DNA from: Zelonia costaricensis
Lineage: Eukaryota; Euglenozoa; Kinetoplastea; Trypanosomatida; Trypanosomatidae
Direction of reading: 5' to 3'
NCBI GenBank assembly: GCA_030849075.1
Contig: JASAOO010003347.1
Span: forward strand, 1-44,995
Length of the DNA stretch: 44,995 nt
Shown piece by piece: positions 1 to 10,573 of the stretch. A program made the position numbers and the translations under genes. The number at the start of each line of letters is the position of its first letter. Position 1 is the stretch's first letter. Below the pieces are notes generated by a model that was given only the letters and a program-made list of their open reading frames with translations, had not been told where the DNA came from and searched no databases.

Positions 1-1
1 G

Positions 2-70
2 TACGGTTGGGACGTGAGCGAGGCGGAGGCGACGACAGCGTGGGGCCGGCAGCAGATCGGCCTTGAGTAG
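2..70 (+). CDS. C-terminal end of an unidentified protein (partial)
   Basis: The second frame is open from the window edge and ends at a TAG at 68-70, giving about 22 residues ending in GRQQIGLE. Codons are mostly G/C at the third position, like the genes further on, and composition changes to T-rich UTR-like sequence soon after the stop. This is consistent with the tail of a + strand gene that begins outside the window. The piece is too short to identify, and a chance open frame is possible. Confidence 0.4.
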   Translation, partial: YGWDVSEAEATTAWGRQQIGLE

Positions 71-2131
71 ACGGCAGGCCGCGAAGAGCGCCAACGGGTC
101 GTGGCGTTGTCGTCACTGCGCAGCGGCCCGCGCGAGGGGCGAGCGCAGGACGTGCTTCTCGGCACGGTTTGCACACAGAAGGTGCGCTGATGCAATCGCT
201 GACACAATCTTTTCTCTTTTTCCGTTTTGTGTTTCTCGTCTGCACCTCCTTTGGTGTACGGGCCGCCTTTTTCCTTTTTGTTCTGTCGAGATGTGCAAGT
301 CGTCTCGTCCACTTGAGAATCGGCTCTCCTGATATCGTGTTTGATCTTCCCTTTGTTTTGCCCTCTGTTTTTTCCTCACCTCTCTGGTCAGCGGCGGTTT
401 TATGGGTTGCGCGTTAGCTGTTCGCGTTCCAAACCGGTGCTGTTGCATGTTGGCTTGTCTTTAAAAGAAAGGGCTCCATGCCGCGTGACGCTTCACCGTC
501 TCCCCATGATCACTCGTGTACGAGGGTGTGTTGATTCTCTCTTTCCCTTGTTGTCTTCATCTGAGTTTGCGGCCTGCAGGTATGCGTGTGTGTAGGTGGA
601 CGTCAATCAGTGAGGCAACGCGCCGAATCCACCTCTTCACGTGGACTTGAATTGCATCGCCTTCTGATGCGGTTTCTTCTGTTTTGTTTTTCTTTGTACC
701 CCAGGACTTGCTTTCCGAGGAGACAATGTCCACGCCCACACTTCTGCGACGTCAAGTGTGATTTCTTCCCTTCGCAGTGGAACCTACTTCTTTTTTTTTT
801 CTCCTGTTTCGCTCGCTCGTGCACGCGGTGACGCGCACACCTGTTTCATTTCTTTCTTCTTTTTGAGGGCCCCACGTGCTTGTGTGACGGAGTACGTCAC
901 CGAAAGTGTTGGCTTCCCGTTCTTTGCGCGCGTCCGTTGGTTCTTCGTTTTTTTTGTTGCCTTTTTTGTTGTCCGCCTCTGTTCTCATTCCACCACGGCT
1001 GTGTGTGGTTGTTCTCGCGCAACTCGTAAGCGGTCTCTTCGTTTCCTTTTCTACATCCTGGAGGGGAAGCACGTATTGCGCACGCCTGCGCACGTTTTCT
1101 CGTCCGGCTCTTTTTGTGCTCCACCCCCCCCCACAAACAATTGTATAGCGGGCAGAAAGGGAAGAGGGCAAGTACGGCAAGATCCGAGGAGCTTACGCGT
1201 GTGTTGACGAGGTGCCCATGGCAAGCTCCCTTCTACCTCTCGTGCATCACCAGTGAAACTCCCAGTGATGGAGTTAAGAGGATCTCTCAATTCAAACTAT
1301 AATGCATATTCGAAGAAAAGGAATTGCTTCGCGTCAAGGGAAAAAAAAAACACACGTCTGAAAAAACTGCACGAAGTAGTACGTGGCCGATTTCGGTTGC
1401 GGGTGCTGTTTGACACGAAAAGCGGTCTGCTCCTGAAATTGTGGTTTGTGTCTGTGTGTGTGTGTGTGTCTGTAGGAGCCACACTCACAAGGATACGCAA
1501 GCAAACGAGAACAACGTAGCGTGACATGCCGTCTCGCCCATTTCTGGGCGGGCTGAACCCACCGTCGACTGTGTCGTGGCGGCGTTTACTTGATCTCTCT
1601 ATGTGCGTGCAGCCTTCCTCAAACGCGCGGCGTTTCCCAGGCGTGCGGCGATCATGTCCAATCTTCGGCATCCCCCCCGCCTCCCTCGCACGCCGCCTTC
1701 CCTTGTGCGCGCCGGAACCCACAAAACGTACGCGCACCGGAGCACAAGCACACCGCTCTAACCCACTCCTCTCACAAACTACAAGAATTCCGAAGGCTCA
1801 AACGTTTTTTTTTTTTGTGTTCTCTCTTTGTCCCCCACCCCTTCTCTTTCCTTCCTTTCACAGCTTGTATTCTCGCCTCCCGATTCGCAGTAGTTCACGT
1901 ATAACTAACACACGTGGTACAGCCACACACCCTCTGTCACACGCCGGTGTTGAAGCTCTTCGGAGCAGCCGACGAAGGACGGCACCTGTACGACAGCGTA
2001 TTATCGCTTTTCCTTAAACGAAGCAGAGAGAGCAAGCGAAAGCCATAAGAATCTCGGTCTCTCGGCAGCGCACACTTGCTCCCCCCCCCCCCCGTTCCCC
2101 CAATCAGTCAAACACGCGCGCTACATTCTGG
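71..2131 (+). other. Intergenic region: 3' UTR of the left gene and 5' leader of adenine aminohydrolase
   Basis: No convincing coding region in either strand. Most of it is T-rich with short open frames rich in Phe, Ser, Arg and Cys, as expected of non-coding sequence. It holds a (TG)n tract near 1448-1472, T runs near 787-800 and 1805-1817, and a run of about 13 C at 2084-2096 just before the likely splice acceptor. Confidence 0.6.
2083..2107 (+). promoter_or_regulatory. Candidate trans-splice acceptor of adenine aminohydrolase
   Basis: A long pyrimidine tract dominated by C is followed by the first AG at 2106-2107. The first ATG after it is the proposed start at 2132, leaving a 24-nt leader. 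Trypanosomatid mRNAs receive the spliced leader at such an AG. Confidence 0.5.
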
Positions 2132-3223
2132 ATGAAGATGGCAGACAACGCGTCGCTGCTGGATCGCCTCATCGAGGCGCTGCCCAAGGCCGAGCTGCAC
2201 TTGCACATTGAGGGAACGCTCAGCCCAGAGCTGCTCTTCTCGCTCGCCAAGAAGAACAGCATCGCTCTTCCCTACACGTCCATCGAGGAGGTGCGCGCGG
2301 CGTACAACTTCTCGGACCTGCAGTCGTTCCTCGACATCTACTACGCGGGCATGTCGGTGCTCATCACCGAGGACGACTTTGCCGAACTCGCGTACGCCTA
2401 CACGCGCATGATGCACGAGTCCCGCATTCGTCATGCCGAGTGCTTCTTCGATCCACAGGGACACCTCTGCCGCGGCGTCACATTCCGCGTAGTGTACGAC
2501 GGCCTCACGAAGGGGTTCCGCCGCGGCGAGGCGGAGTTTGGGATCACCATCGGCCTCATCTTCAGCTTTCTCCGCCACCTTTCCGAGGAGGAGTGCTTTG
2601 CGCTTGTGCGCGATGACACACACCCCGACAATGGTCAGTACCTCCGCGAGCTGTTTGCGGCTGGCGCGTTTGTGGCGGTGGGGCTCGACTCCTCGGAGCT
2701 GGAGCACCCGCCCGAGAAGTTTGCGCAGCTCTTCCGGTACTGCCGGGAGGAGCTGAAGGTGCCCTTTGTCGTGGCACACGCGGGCGAGGAGGGCCCACCG
2801 GCGTACATGCGTGATGCCATGCAGCTGCTGGCGGTGGACCGCATCGACCACGGCGTCGCCGCGCGTCTTGACCGCGCGCTGTGCAAGGAGCTGCGTGAGA
2901 AGCAGATCCCGCTGACGGTGTGCCCCACATCGAACGTCAGCCTTAAGGTCTTCGACAGCCGCGCGGCGTGTGGGGCTGCCGTGATGGACCTGCTGCTGGA
3001 GGAGGGCCTGTGCGTCACCATCAACTCGGACGACCCGGCGTACCTCGGCGGCGACATCCGTGTGAGCTTCCGCATCCTCGCCGAGACGGGCCGGCTCACC
3101 CCCGCGACGCTGAAGCAGCTCGTGCTCAACTCGTTCCGCAGCAGCTTCATCCCGGCGGAGCGCAAGCAGGCGTATGAGGAGGAGGTCGAGAAGGTGTTCG
3201 AGGAGGTGTGCGGCAGCGCGTGA
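2132..3223 (+). CDS. AAH: Adenine aminohydrolase (adenine deaminase, ADA-like superfamily)
   Basis: Predicted to deaminate adenine to hypoxanthine in purine salvage, on which trypanosomatids depend. The 363-residue protein has the whole metal site of the adenosine/adenine deaminase family: HLHIEGT with His23 and His25, HAGEEG with His216 and catalytic Glu219, DHG with His240, and NSDDP with Asp300 and Asp301. The segments CPTSNVSLKVF and NSDDPAYLGG resemble fungal Aah1-type adenine deaminases more than adenosine deaminases, which have other residues there. Length is close to Aah1 (about 350). ATG codons lie at 2132 and 2138 (residues 1 and 3); the first after the candidate splice site is used. 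From memory, the Leishmania enzyme gene is on chromosome 35; this should be checked. Confidence 0.9.
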   Translation: MKMADNASLLDRLIEALPKAELHLHIEGTLSPELLFSLAKKNSIALPYTSIEEVRAAYNFSDLQSFLDIYYAGMSVLITEDDFAELAYAYTRMMHESRIRHAECFFDPQGHLCRGVTFRVVYDGLTKGFRRGEAEFGITIGLIFSFLRHLSEEECFALVRDDTHPDNGQYLRELFAAGAFVAVGLDSSELEHPPEKFAQLFRYCREELKVPFVVAHAGEEGPPAYMRDAMQLLAVDRIDHGVAARLDRALCKELREKQIPLTVCPTSNVSLKVFDSRAACGAAVMDLLLEEGLCVTINSDDPAYLGGDIRVSFRILAETGRLTPATLKQLVLNSFRSSFIPAERKQAYEEEVEKVFEEVCGSA

Positions 3224-5019
3224 GCGTCCCTGCTCCTTCTCTCGCCTCTCCCGCTTGATGGCCTGGAGGAAGTACGGCGGTGCGGGGATGGCAAGGAGGG
3301 CGTCAGAGCAAGCGAGCGTGGAATCGTGTGACGAACGGGAGTACGTGCGTGCGGTTGCTGAAGCAGACCCGAGCAGGTGGCGTCGTTGACATCCACGATT
3401 GGGATCTCCTGTTGCACCGGCTACCGCCCTTGCTCGTGGCTCGTTTTAAGGCTGCACAGCAGCCACACACGCGCCAGCGCGGCGGATCGGCGCTGGCAAA
3501 GGTTGCGCAGCTCAAGGTAAAGCGATGTGTAGCGTACCTTTCCCCCTACCCCTCATCCGTGTCCGTCACGTGCGCCTTCCGTCCACGTTGCGCTTGCGTC
3601 GCCTCCGCGACCCTGCTGTCCTTTTTGGGGAGTTTTTGTGTAACAACACGGCGAGTGCGCTCCTGGCTGTGAGGGCAAAGCCCCTGCCCGTGTCGCGCTC
3701 TTTGCTTTTTCGTTTTCTGTTGCCTGACCGCATTGACACTCTCGCGTTTCCTCGCACCGAAAGGTGCGTGCACGTACGTTTATGTGTGTGCGTGTGTACG
3801 TGTGTGTGCGTGTGTTCGTTCAGGGATGGTGGCCGGACGCGTTCGCGTATGCGATTGTTGCCGCTTTGGCTGTCATTTTTGGTGACCCATCGCTGAGTCT
3901 TGGCTTGTCCTCCCTCCTCCGCTCTCCCCAGTGTGCACCTTTACGCCACACCTTGGTTGCCCGCTTTAGGGGCCGCACAGCACACCGGCGCCTCACCTCG
4001 TCTCTTTCCTCAACCACTCCCTTCCCCTCCTTTTGCGTGCTGGAGCGCGTGGCGAGTCGGCCGGCCCGTGTTGGTCGCACAACGGAGTGAAAAGTTTGTA
4101 GGGGCTTGCGTGGGGGGGGGCGCAGGGTTTCGAGTCGGTGGACAGGGTTGCAGTGGAGAAGGCACCTCGCACCTGCTGTTCTTGTTTTCGCTCGGCTGGA
4201 AGTGGGTGGGGCGGGGCACGCAACGACGCGAGACTGGACGCGGGGGGGGGGGGGGAGACACGCTAGCGGTGGACGACGGCGGAGTTGGGTGTCACCGACC
4301 CGTCTTTGCCTTTGGGACTTGATTGCTCTTGTCATTTTTCCCGAACGCCTTTCTCCCTGTCTTTTGCCTTTTCTGTTCATGGCCGCATCGCATTTCGCTT
4401 CGGCTGGTAGAGTGTGCGGTCTTGACACACCAGCGCCCTAATCTGGGTAAGACAGGAGAACGCAACTGGCTACGCCCTTCTCGGAGAACGGCGTTCCGAC
4501 AAGGACACTCCCATCGAGCCGCTCTTGCCGACGAGCGGTGGGCGTGCTGCACTTTCAACACGCACGCGGATGAACAGGGGCCGACGCTACGCTGGAAGCC
4601 CCCTGAGGGGGCTGCACTCGCCCCCCCTCCCCTCTTGGCGATGCTGCTGCGTCTTTTGATGAGCAGCACACCACTTCACTCCGTCTGCGTCTCGCGGTTT
4701 GTTGACGTTTGCACCTTTTTTTTTGCCCATGCACTCGCCTGGCCGCGGGTTTGCGGGTCCGACTTGCGAGCCCGCAGCGAAACTGCACTGGAGCAGCTCT
4801 CCCACACGCGCTGCGCTTGCACTGATCGCTTATCTCTCACACCCTCACCCCTCCCCACACACAGGCCATCACAAACGCACAACGTCACCCGAGCTTTCCG
4901 GGTGCGTGTCCTCATCGTCACTTGGCAGGGTTATCTTGTCTGCTTTCCCGCACGTGCGGCTGCTGGAGCGCCCCCTCCCCGTTTCTTGGATTTGGTTTTC
5001 TTTTCACCCAAGCGCGGCG
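3224..5019 (+). other. Intergenic region between adenine aminohydrolase and the dehydrogenase
   Basis: About 1.8 kb without a convincing gene. It has a TG-rich stretch near 3780-3822, a run of 14 G at 4242-4255, and a less pyrimidine-biased segment near 4420-4640 containing two compact inverted repeats. The frame that runs into the next gene is open from 4699, but the first plausible start in it, supported by a membrane-anchor sequence, is 5020. An AG at 5011-5012 after a T/C-rich tract could be a splice acceptor, though the leader would be only 7 nt. Confidence 0.55.
4519..4613 (+). repeat. Two compact inverted repeats in the 3' UTR region
   Basis: CCGCTC at 4519-4524 pairs with GAGCGG at 4533-4538. 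AGCCCCC at 4597-4603 pairs perfectly with GGGGGCT at 4607-4613 across a TGA loop. Both lie in a segment whose composition differs from its T-rich surroundings. They could form RNA hairpins; function unknown. Confidence 0.45.
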
Positions 5020-6435
5020 ATGTTCCACCTCTACGCATCCGAAACGGCGGCGTTCGCCTCCTTCGTGATCTTCATTCTTTTCTTTGCCACGCTGTGGTAC
5101 TTCGAGGTCGGCTGGTCGCGCGAGCCGAGCGCGGTGGACGTGCTCGTGCTCGTGGCGGGCTGTGCTTTTGCGTGCCGCACTGCGGCGAAGGGCAAGGTGT
5201 GCCAGTGGCCTGCCGGGGTCGACTTTAAGGGCCGTGTGGCGCTCGTGGTGGGGGCCAGCTCTGGGGTTGGCTACAGCACGGCGCTGCAGCTGGCCGAGCA
5301 CGGCTGGACCGTCATCCTCGCTGCGCGGAATGCGGAGCGGCTCGTGTACGCGAAGAAGGAGATCGAGCGCCAGCTGCAGCGTTGCCGTGACGCAGGAGCG
5401 GTGAAGGTGCTGGGCACCGTGGACCTCCGCTCCGACGCCTCCATCCGGGCCTACATCAAGGAGCTGCGGGCTGTCAAGGGGCAGCTGCCGGTTGGCCTGC
5501 TGGTGATGGCCGCCGGCGCCATGCACCGCCACCTGCGCTTTGTCGGCGATCTGGAGGCGCTCAGGTCCGGCGCCGCCGCTGTTGCGGCCTCGTCGCCGGC
5601 GTGGCGCTCGATGGAGTGCATGCTGGCGGCCAACGCCGTCGGGCCCTTTCTCTTCACGCAGCTGATGCTGCCACTGCTGGATGAGACGGCCGAGAAGACC
5701 GCCGTGACGTCGCGCATCGTCAATGTGGCCTCGAGCTGCCACACCTTTCTCGGCCCCGGCCGCCAGGCCCGGTACAGCCCGGTCGAGATGATCAAGGGGC
5801 TGGACGAGCGGGCGGCGGAGGTGGTGGGACGTGCTGCCGCCGCCACCGAGCACGGCCCGTACTACCGGCGGGACTTCAGCTTCTTCAACTTCGTGGGCTA
5901 CTACGGCCTCTCCAAGCTGTGTGTGCTGTGGAACACGCGGCTGCTCGCGCGGCAGGTGGCGACGCTGCGCTTCACCCGCAAAGCAGCCGCTGCCCCGGCG
6001 ACCACTGCCGACACACCGGCTGCCGCCTCGGCAGACGGTGGCGCAGCGGCGGAGCGGCAGAACCAGCTCAAGATCTTCGTGGCGTGCACGCACCCGGGCG
6101 TCACCACGACGTACCTCTACCGCGACCTCATCCCCCCCTGGTTGCTCGACCTCCTTGTCTACTACCCATCCCTCATCTTCGGCAAGACGTGGTTCGAGGC
6201 GGCGCAGTCGACGCTGAAGGCCGCGGTGGAGAACACGTCCATGGTGCAGGGCGGCTACTACCTCTGTGGCGGCGAGTACGGCCCAAACAGCGGACTCAAC
6301 TGCGTCTCCGCCCACGCGCAGAACGTGGAGAGCATGGAGCGGTACTACTCGTGGATGATGGAGCGGGTGACGCCGGCAATGACAGAGCCCACCGGCGCGG
6401 GCGGAGACAAGCCCCAAGCGGTCACCGCTGAGTAA
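5020..6435 (+). CDS. Membrane-anchored short-chain dehydrogenase/reductase (retinol dehydrogenase-like)
   Basis: NAD(P)-dependent oxidoreductase of the classical SDR fold; substrate unknown, with lipids, sterols or retinoid-like compounds typical of this branch. The 471-residue protein starts with a hydrophobic segment at about 10-27 and a second at about 39-50, so it probably sits in the ER or another membrane. The nucleotide-binding motif GASSGVG is at 78-84, an NNAG-equivalent (MAAGAM) near 163-168, the NVASS strand with the catalytic Ser at 238-239, and the YxxxK pair at Tyr295 and Lys299. The HPG at 358-360 is typical of RDH/WWOX-like members. An Ala/Thr-rich insert at about 321-345 lengthens it beyond the usual 300-350 residues. 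The start is the ATG immediately before the membrane anchor; the open frame upstream has no anchor-like or conserved sequence. Confidence 0.8.
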   Translation: MFHLYASETAAFASFVIFILFFATLWYFEVGWSREPSAVDVLVLVAGCAFACRTAAKGKVCQWPAGVDFKGRVALVVGASSGVGYSTALQLAEHGWTVILAARNAERLVYAKKEIERQLQRCRDAGAVKVLGTVDLRSDASIRAYIKELRAVKGQLPVGLLVMAAGAMHRHLRFVGDLEALRSGAAAVAASSPAWRSMECMLAANAVGPFLFTQLMLPLLDETAEKTAVTSRIVNVASSCHTFLGPGRQARYSPVEMIKGLDERAAEVVGRAAAATEHGPYYRRDFSFFNFVGYYGLSKLCVLWNTRLLARQVATLRFTRKAAAAPATTADTPAAASADGGAAAERQNQLKIFVACTHPGVTTTYLYRDLIPPWLLDLLVYYPSLIFGKTWFEAAQSTLKAAVENTSMVQGGYYLCGGEYGPNSGLNCVSAHAQNVESMERYYSWMMERVTPAMTEPTGAGGDKPQAVTAE

Positions 6436-7200
6436 AGGGCGGGGGCGGGGGGGGGAGGCGGGAGAGAAAAGGGAAGACGTGCGTGCGTGTGCGCGCATTT
6501 TGTGAAGGGGTTCAGAGCGCGACGGCCCACCGTGTCGTGCGCGCCTGCGCCATGCGAGTTGATCCCCAGCGTCTCCCTCTCTTTCTTTGACGACGGACTT
6601 TCCCCCCGTGTCTTTCATCGCGCTGCCATCCTCGCCTCGATTGTCGGGCTGCTTGCGCCGCTTTGTTGTGCGTAGAAGACGCGTGTGCCATCGTTGATTT
6701 CTACAATTCCCACCGCGGTCTTTACGGAAACGCAACAACAACAACAACAAGCAAGTACCTGCTTTCCTTCGCAGCGAAGGATCGAAACGGGCCGTGTCTG
6801 TGACCTTGCATCGCGTAGGTACAGCGGCTTTCGTCGTTGCCGCCGTCCCTCGCTGGATAAATGCGATGTGGCAAACAGCCTCACCGCATTCACGCGTACG
6901 CAGCTCTCTTTCCTTGACGGAGGGGCTTTGCCGGGTCGCTGACTACCCCCCCTCCCTCTGCTTGCTTTTCCGCGGTGTCCTGCTTTGTGAAAAACTCGGC
7001 TCGGTTTTTTTTCCCCCCCTCATGTTCATCTCTACACCAACACAAACTCGCCGTCTGACAGGAAAACACTAAGTTGATTCTCGCGCTCTTCTCACTTTGC
7101 CTGATTGCTGGGCTTGCAGTCGCACTTTCTGTGTGTCAGTGTGTTCAGAAACGGGAGCGACATCCCCCAGTCTTCTTGAGTACAAACCCCGACACATTCG
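6436..7200 (+). other. Intergenic region between the dehydrogenase and the 1060-residue protein
   Basis: No convincing gene. G-rich just after the stop (6439-6462), then mixed UTR-like sequence with a short CAA repeat near 6730-6750, then a T/C tract at 7005-7020 that leads to the candidate splice site of the next gene. Confidence 0.6.
7005..7061 (+). promoter_or_regulatory. Candidate trans-splice acceptor of the 1060-residue protein
   Basis: Eight T followed by seven C lead into an AG-free stretch ending at AG 7060-7061. The first ATG downstream is 7201, which supports that start. Confidence 0.5.
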
Positions 7201-10200
7201 ATGCCCCCGTCCCCGCCATCAACGGCGCGGCGCGGCGGGGCGGCGACGGCCACAGGCGACACCCCGTGCTCGGCACCCTCTCCACCGCCTTCCTCAAGCT
7301 CTGCAGCACTGACGCTCCCGACCGTGCGTCTCCCGCTGTTGGCGCCAGGCCGCCCGCTGCCGGCGACGGTGGCGGACATGGAGGCCGCTGCTCGGGTTCA
7401 CTTTCGCGACAGCAGCGCGTCCCACGGCAAGCGCAGCCGCTCTGCCGCCGTCGCAGACGCCGCCTTCCGTACGACGGCCGCCACGGTGCTGGACCTGGTG
7501 ACGGCCGAAGACTCGACGCGCAGCGCGATGGTCGGCACCGTCGAGCCTGTCGCGAACGCGGCGGCCCGGCCTGCGTCACCGGCCGTGTCGTCGCAGTACC
7601 TCGTGCAGCTGTTTAGCGACCCGGCGCGGCGTGAGCAGGATGTGTACCGCCTCGTCGACGTCGCCCACTGCCGCCGGGCTCTCGCGGCGGAGGAGGAGGT
7701 CTTTCGGCGTGCTGCCGCGGCACGGCCGGGCACGGCGGGCCCAAAGCGGGTGTGCGAGTTGAACTCGTGCATGACGGCTGGACAGCACCGGCGATACCGC
7801 GGTTTCGTGCTCGAGTGGCTGCGGCATCAACCGTCGCGCGCGGCGCCGCCGGACAGCGGGGAGGTGCTGCGCGTGGTGCAGCAAGAGCAGCGCCTCTTTC
7901 TGGAAGCGCTGCGCCGCGAGGCCGTGCGACGGGCGGTCCGGCTCTCGTCAGGCAAGTGCGTGTCCAGCTATGCCCATCTGAACGACGCCCTCGTGGGATT
8001 TGCGCAGCAGCGCCGCGTGCGTCAGATGCGCACCCGCCTGCTCACCTTCCTCGACGACGCCAAAGCCAAGACGGAAGAGGGACGCGTCCTGCAGAGTGTG
8101 TGCCCCAGGCCCACCGAGTCGGCAACACCCGTGGCGGGGCAAAGCCTCCCTGGCGTAGGAAACGCGGACGCCGAGGGCCTCGAGACGCAGCTCTTTAAGC
8201 GGCGCTTTCCCGATCTTCGCGTTCTGCAGTGGCACCTCGTTCGCAACTACAACGCACAGCAAGGCGGGTTTGCCGTCCCTTTCCCCAATCCGCACGTACG
8301 CAGCTCCTCGGCTCCCTCGACCACCGCCCACGAGGGAAGGCAGACCGCCGCGGAGCACGGTGCAGGGCGAGGCGAGGCCCTGCAGGTCGTCGCGTCGACC
8401 GTGTCCACGCTGCTGTCGCTGGAGGCGCTGCCGTCGTACGTGAGTGGCGAGGAGGACAAGAGCGACATCGGCAGCGTGGCGGCGTCTAGCGTTGATGGGC
8501 ACGAGGAGGAGGAGGAGGAGGAAGGTGCGCCGTCCGCCACCGCACGACCGGCGTTCGCGGCGCACCTCGCCCTAGCAGGTGCCAGCGGAGGAGTTGACGC
8601 CAACACCAGCGACGGCCCGCCGCCGTTTTCGACGGCGGCCCTGCACGAGTACGTCGCCCTGCAGCTCTTCCCCCGCCTTGGTTGGCAGAGTGGCCGCTAC
8701 GCTGGCGGCGGCACCGAGACGGCGGACATCACGCGCGACACAGGCTTCACCCAAACCGTTCCAACCGCGTCGCTCTCCATCACGTTCGAGGCGCTGCTGA
8801 AGCTGTTTGTGGCCCACGTGGACACGGAGGAGCCGCGAACGTCGTTCCGCGTGCCGCTGTGTGTGCGGCTGACGCCCCTCGCACAGCCTTGGCCGCTCTC
8901 CAGCTCCCGCCCCGGCAGGGGTGCGGCGTACCACGCCCACGTCATGGTGGGGGCCCCCGTGCCCAACGTCAAAGAGAGCCGGCACAGCGTGCAGGTGGCG
9001 GCAGGCGAGTGGCTGCTCCGCCACGCAACCAGCACCGCGGCCGCCGCTGCTGGTGCTGCATCGACCGGCGAGACGGCGAGGTCGGTGGCTGCCGTGGTGC
9101 ATCTCACGCAATCGCTCGCCAAGCGACGCGACATGGAGAACCCGGCCGATGCGACTGCAGAGGATCGCTCGAGACGGAGAGCCTCGTCGGCGCTCAAGGC
9201 CACGCGGGACATTGCGGGAGGCGAGCACGAGGCCCTCCGCGCCTCCATGGCGGAGCTGCTCCGGCAGCCGAGCTCCACCGAGGACCCCGCTCCGACCCTA
9301 TCATTCCACGTCGCTGCCGTCGGCGCCAAACACAGCGCGCGGGCAGCTGACGCGCCGCCGCTGTTCGTCATGACCAAGATGGAACACCTCAACCACACCT
9401 CCGCCATCGCGGCAGCACCACCAACGCTGCCGTCAACCCCCGTTCCACTCACTGACGCCGCGACGGCGGCGACGTTTGGCTGGCTGCTCGAGGTGCTGTC
9501 CCCCCGCGAGATGCTTCAGCTCGATCTGCTCTTCTCGTGCTTTCCGACTGCAACGGTGCTCCTGCACCGCGTGCAACTGGCGACGCCAGCGGGCGACACC
9601 GACGGCGGCACGGCGCGGTGCATGCAGGTGCTTGCCGTCGAAACACTCACCGCACAGACGTGGGCGGTGCACCGCCGGCAGCTGGCTGAGCGCCCCGCCG
9701 ACTCTCTCATCACGACCCCATCGCCGTCTGAGGTGCTGGCGACGCACTCCTGGGACCTCCTGTACGACACCCTCGCGTGGGCCCTCGACACGGTCGCGAG
9801 GCGCGCCGCGTTCGCCGTGGCAGCGCCGCAGGATGCCGCGAGTGCCGCGGAGGACGCAGACGGCGCCGAGGCCGGTGACAAGGACGAAGGGGCAGGCTCG
9901 AAGGAGGAGTCCGGCGCGGCGGATCGGTACATGTACTTCATTCTGAGCAACCACGCAAATCTCGTGAACACGAGCGCGAGCTCGAAGCTGTACACCAAGA
10001 GGCGCCCAGAGAGCAACAGCCTTGCCTACGCCGAGGTGGCGGCGGTGACGTCGACGTACACGGAGAGCCGCTTTGCGGTACGCTACGTCATGGCCGACGC
10101 GACGGAGGTGTACCCGGGGCACGAGACAAAGGCCGACATCGTTGTCGAGGCGAGCAGCCTGCACTTCCTCGAGGAGGAGGAGAAGTCAGCCAGCGACGCG

Positions 10201-10383
10201 GAAGGCGACGACGCCACAGCGAACGCAGCGGAGAGAGGGGTGAATGACGGCGCAGAGACGAAGGAGGCCGGTGTGAGCGCGGTCGCGTCGCGGCTGTACC
10301 GAGACCCGCATACGTGGATTGCCGAGTCGATCCCCTTCACTTTTCCGCGAGCGCCGCCTGGGCCTACGTCCCCGCCGTCTTAG
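7201..10383 (+). CDS. Large protein of unknown function, 1060 residues
   Basis: Not recognised. The frame is open for 3.2 kb with the strong third-position G/C bias of the other genes, so it is very probably coding. The N-terminal 60 residues are Pro/Ser/Thr/Ala-rich and likely disordered. A helical, Arg-rich part follows (about 135-300), then a low-complexity linker with a run of seven Glu near residue 440. The region from about 480 to 620 and the C-terminal part from about 740 to 990 look folded (for example LHEYVALQLFPRLGW and FGWLLEVLSPREMLQLDLL). A second acidic linker lies near 890-910. No membrane segment or catalytic motif is evident. The start is the first ATG after the candidate splice site at 7061. 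Probably kinetoplastid-specific, but that needs a search. Confidence 0.75.
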   Translation: MPPSPPSTARRGGAATATGDTPCSAPSPPPSSSSAALTLPTVRLPLLAPGRPLPATVADMEAAARVHFRDSSASHGKRSRSAAVADAAFRTTAATVLDLVTAEDSTRSAMVGTVEPVANAAARPASPAVSSQYLVQLFSDPARREQDVYRLVDVAHCRRALAAEEEVFRRAAAARPGTAGPKRVCELNSCMTAGQHRRYRGFVLEWLRHQPSRAAPPDSGEVLRVVQQEQRLFLEALRREAVRRAVRLSSGKCVSSYAHLNDALVGFAQQRRVRQMRTRLLTFLDDAKAKTEEGRVLQSVCPRPTESATPVAGQSLPGVGNADAEGLETQLFKRRFPDLRVLQWHLVRNYNAQQGGFAVPFPNPHVRSSSAPSTTAHEGRQTAAEHGAGRGEALQVVASTVSTLLSLEALPSYVSGEEDKSDIGSVAASSVDGHEEEEEEEGAPSATARPAFAAHLALAGASGGVDANTSDGPPPFSTAALHEYVALQLFPRLGWQSGRYAGGGTETADITRDTGFTQTVPTASLSITFEALLKLFVAHVDTEEPRTSFRVPLCVRLTPLAQPWPLSSSRPGRGAAYHAHVMVGAPVPNVKESRHSVQVAAGEWLLRHATSTAAAAAGAASTGETARSVAAVVHLTQSLAKRRDMENPADATAEDRSRRRASSALKATRDIAGGEHEALRASMAELLRQPSSTEDPAPTLSFHVAAVGAKHSARAADAPPLFVMTKMEHLNHTSAIAAAPPTLPSTPVPLTDAATAATFGWLLEVLSPREMLQLDLLFSCFPTATVLLHRVQLATPAGDTDGGTARCMQVLAVETLTAQTWAVHRRQLAERPADSLITTPSPSEVLATHSWDLLYDTLAWALDTVARRAAFAVAAPQDAASAAEDADGAEAGDKDEGAGSKEESGAADRYMYFILSNHANLVNTSASSKLYTKRRPESNSLAYAEVAAVTSTYTESRFAVRYVMADATEVYPGHETKADIVVEASSLHFLEEEEKSASDAEGDDATANAAERGVNDGAETKEAGVSAVASRLYRDPHTWIAESIPFTFPRAPPGPTSPPS

Positions 10384-10573
10384 CGAGGCCCTTTTGCCGC
10401 TCCCCCCCCCCGGCTGCTTCTGGATGTGCCGCGGCACTCTCAGTTGTGTGGGCACATAGTGACAGAGGGAGCCGGTGCTGAGCGCGAAAGGCGAGGGGGT
10501 GGGGGTGGGGTGCCGGCTTCTTCTCACCTATGCATGCACCTTCACCATGGGAGAGAGGTGCGAGAAGGCGAGC

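Noticed and set aside
4699..5019. A 107-residue N-terminal extension of the dehydrogenase
   Set aside because: The frame is open but the sequence is Ser/Pro/His/Leu-rich UTR-like, lies upstream of the hydrophobic anchor, and crosses a candidate splice acceptor.
4918..6750. Open frame of 610 codons on the - strand opposite the dehydrogenase
   Set aside because: It covers the SDR gene, whose motifs are unmistakable on the + strand, and extends into UTR sequence on both sides.
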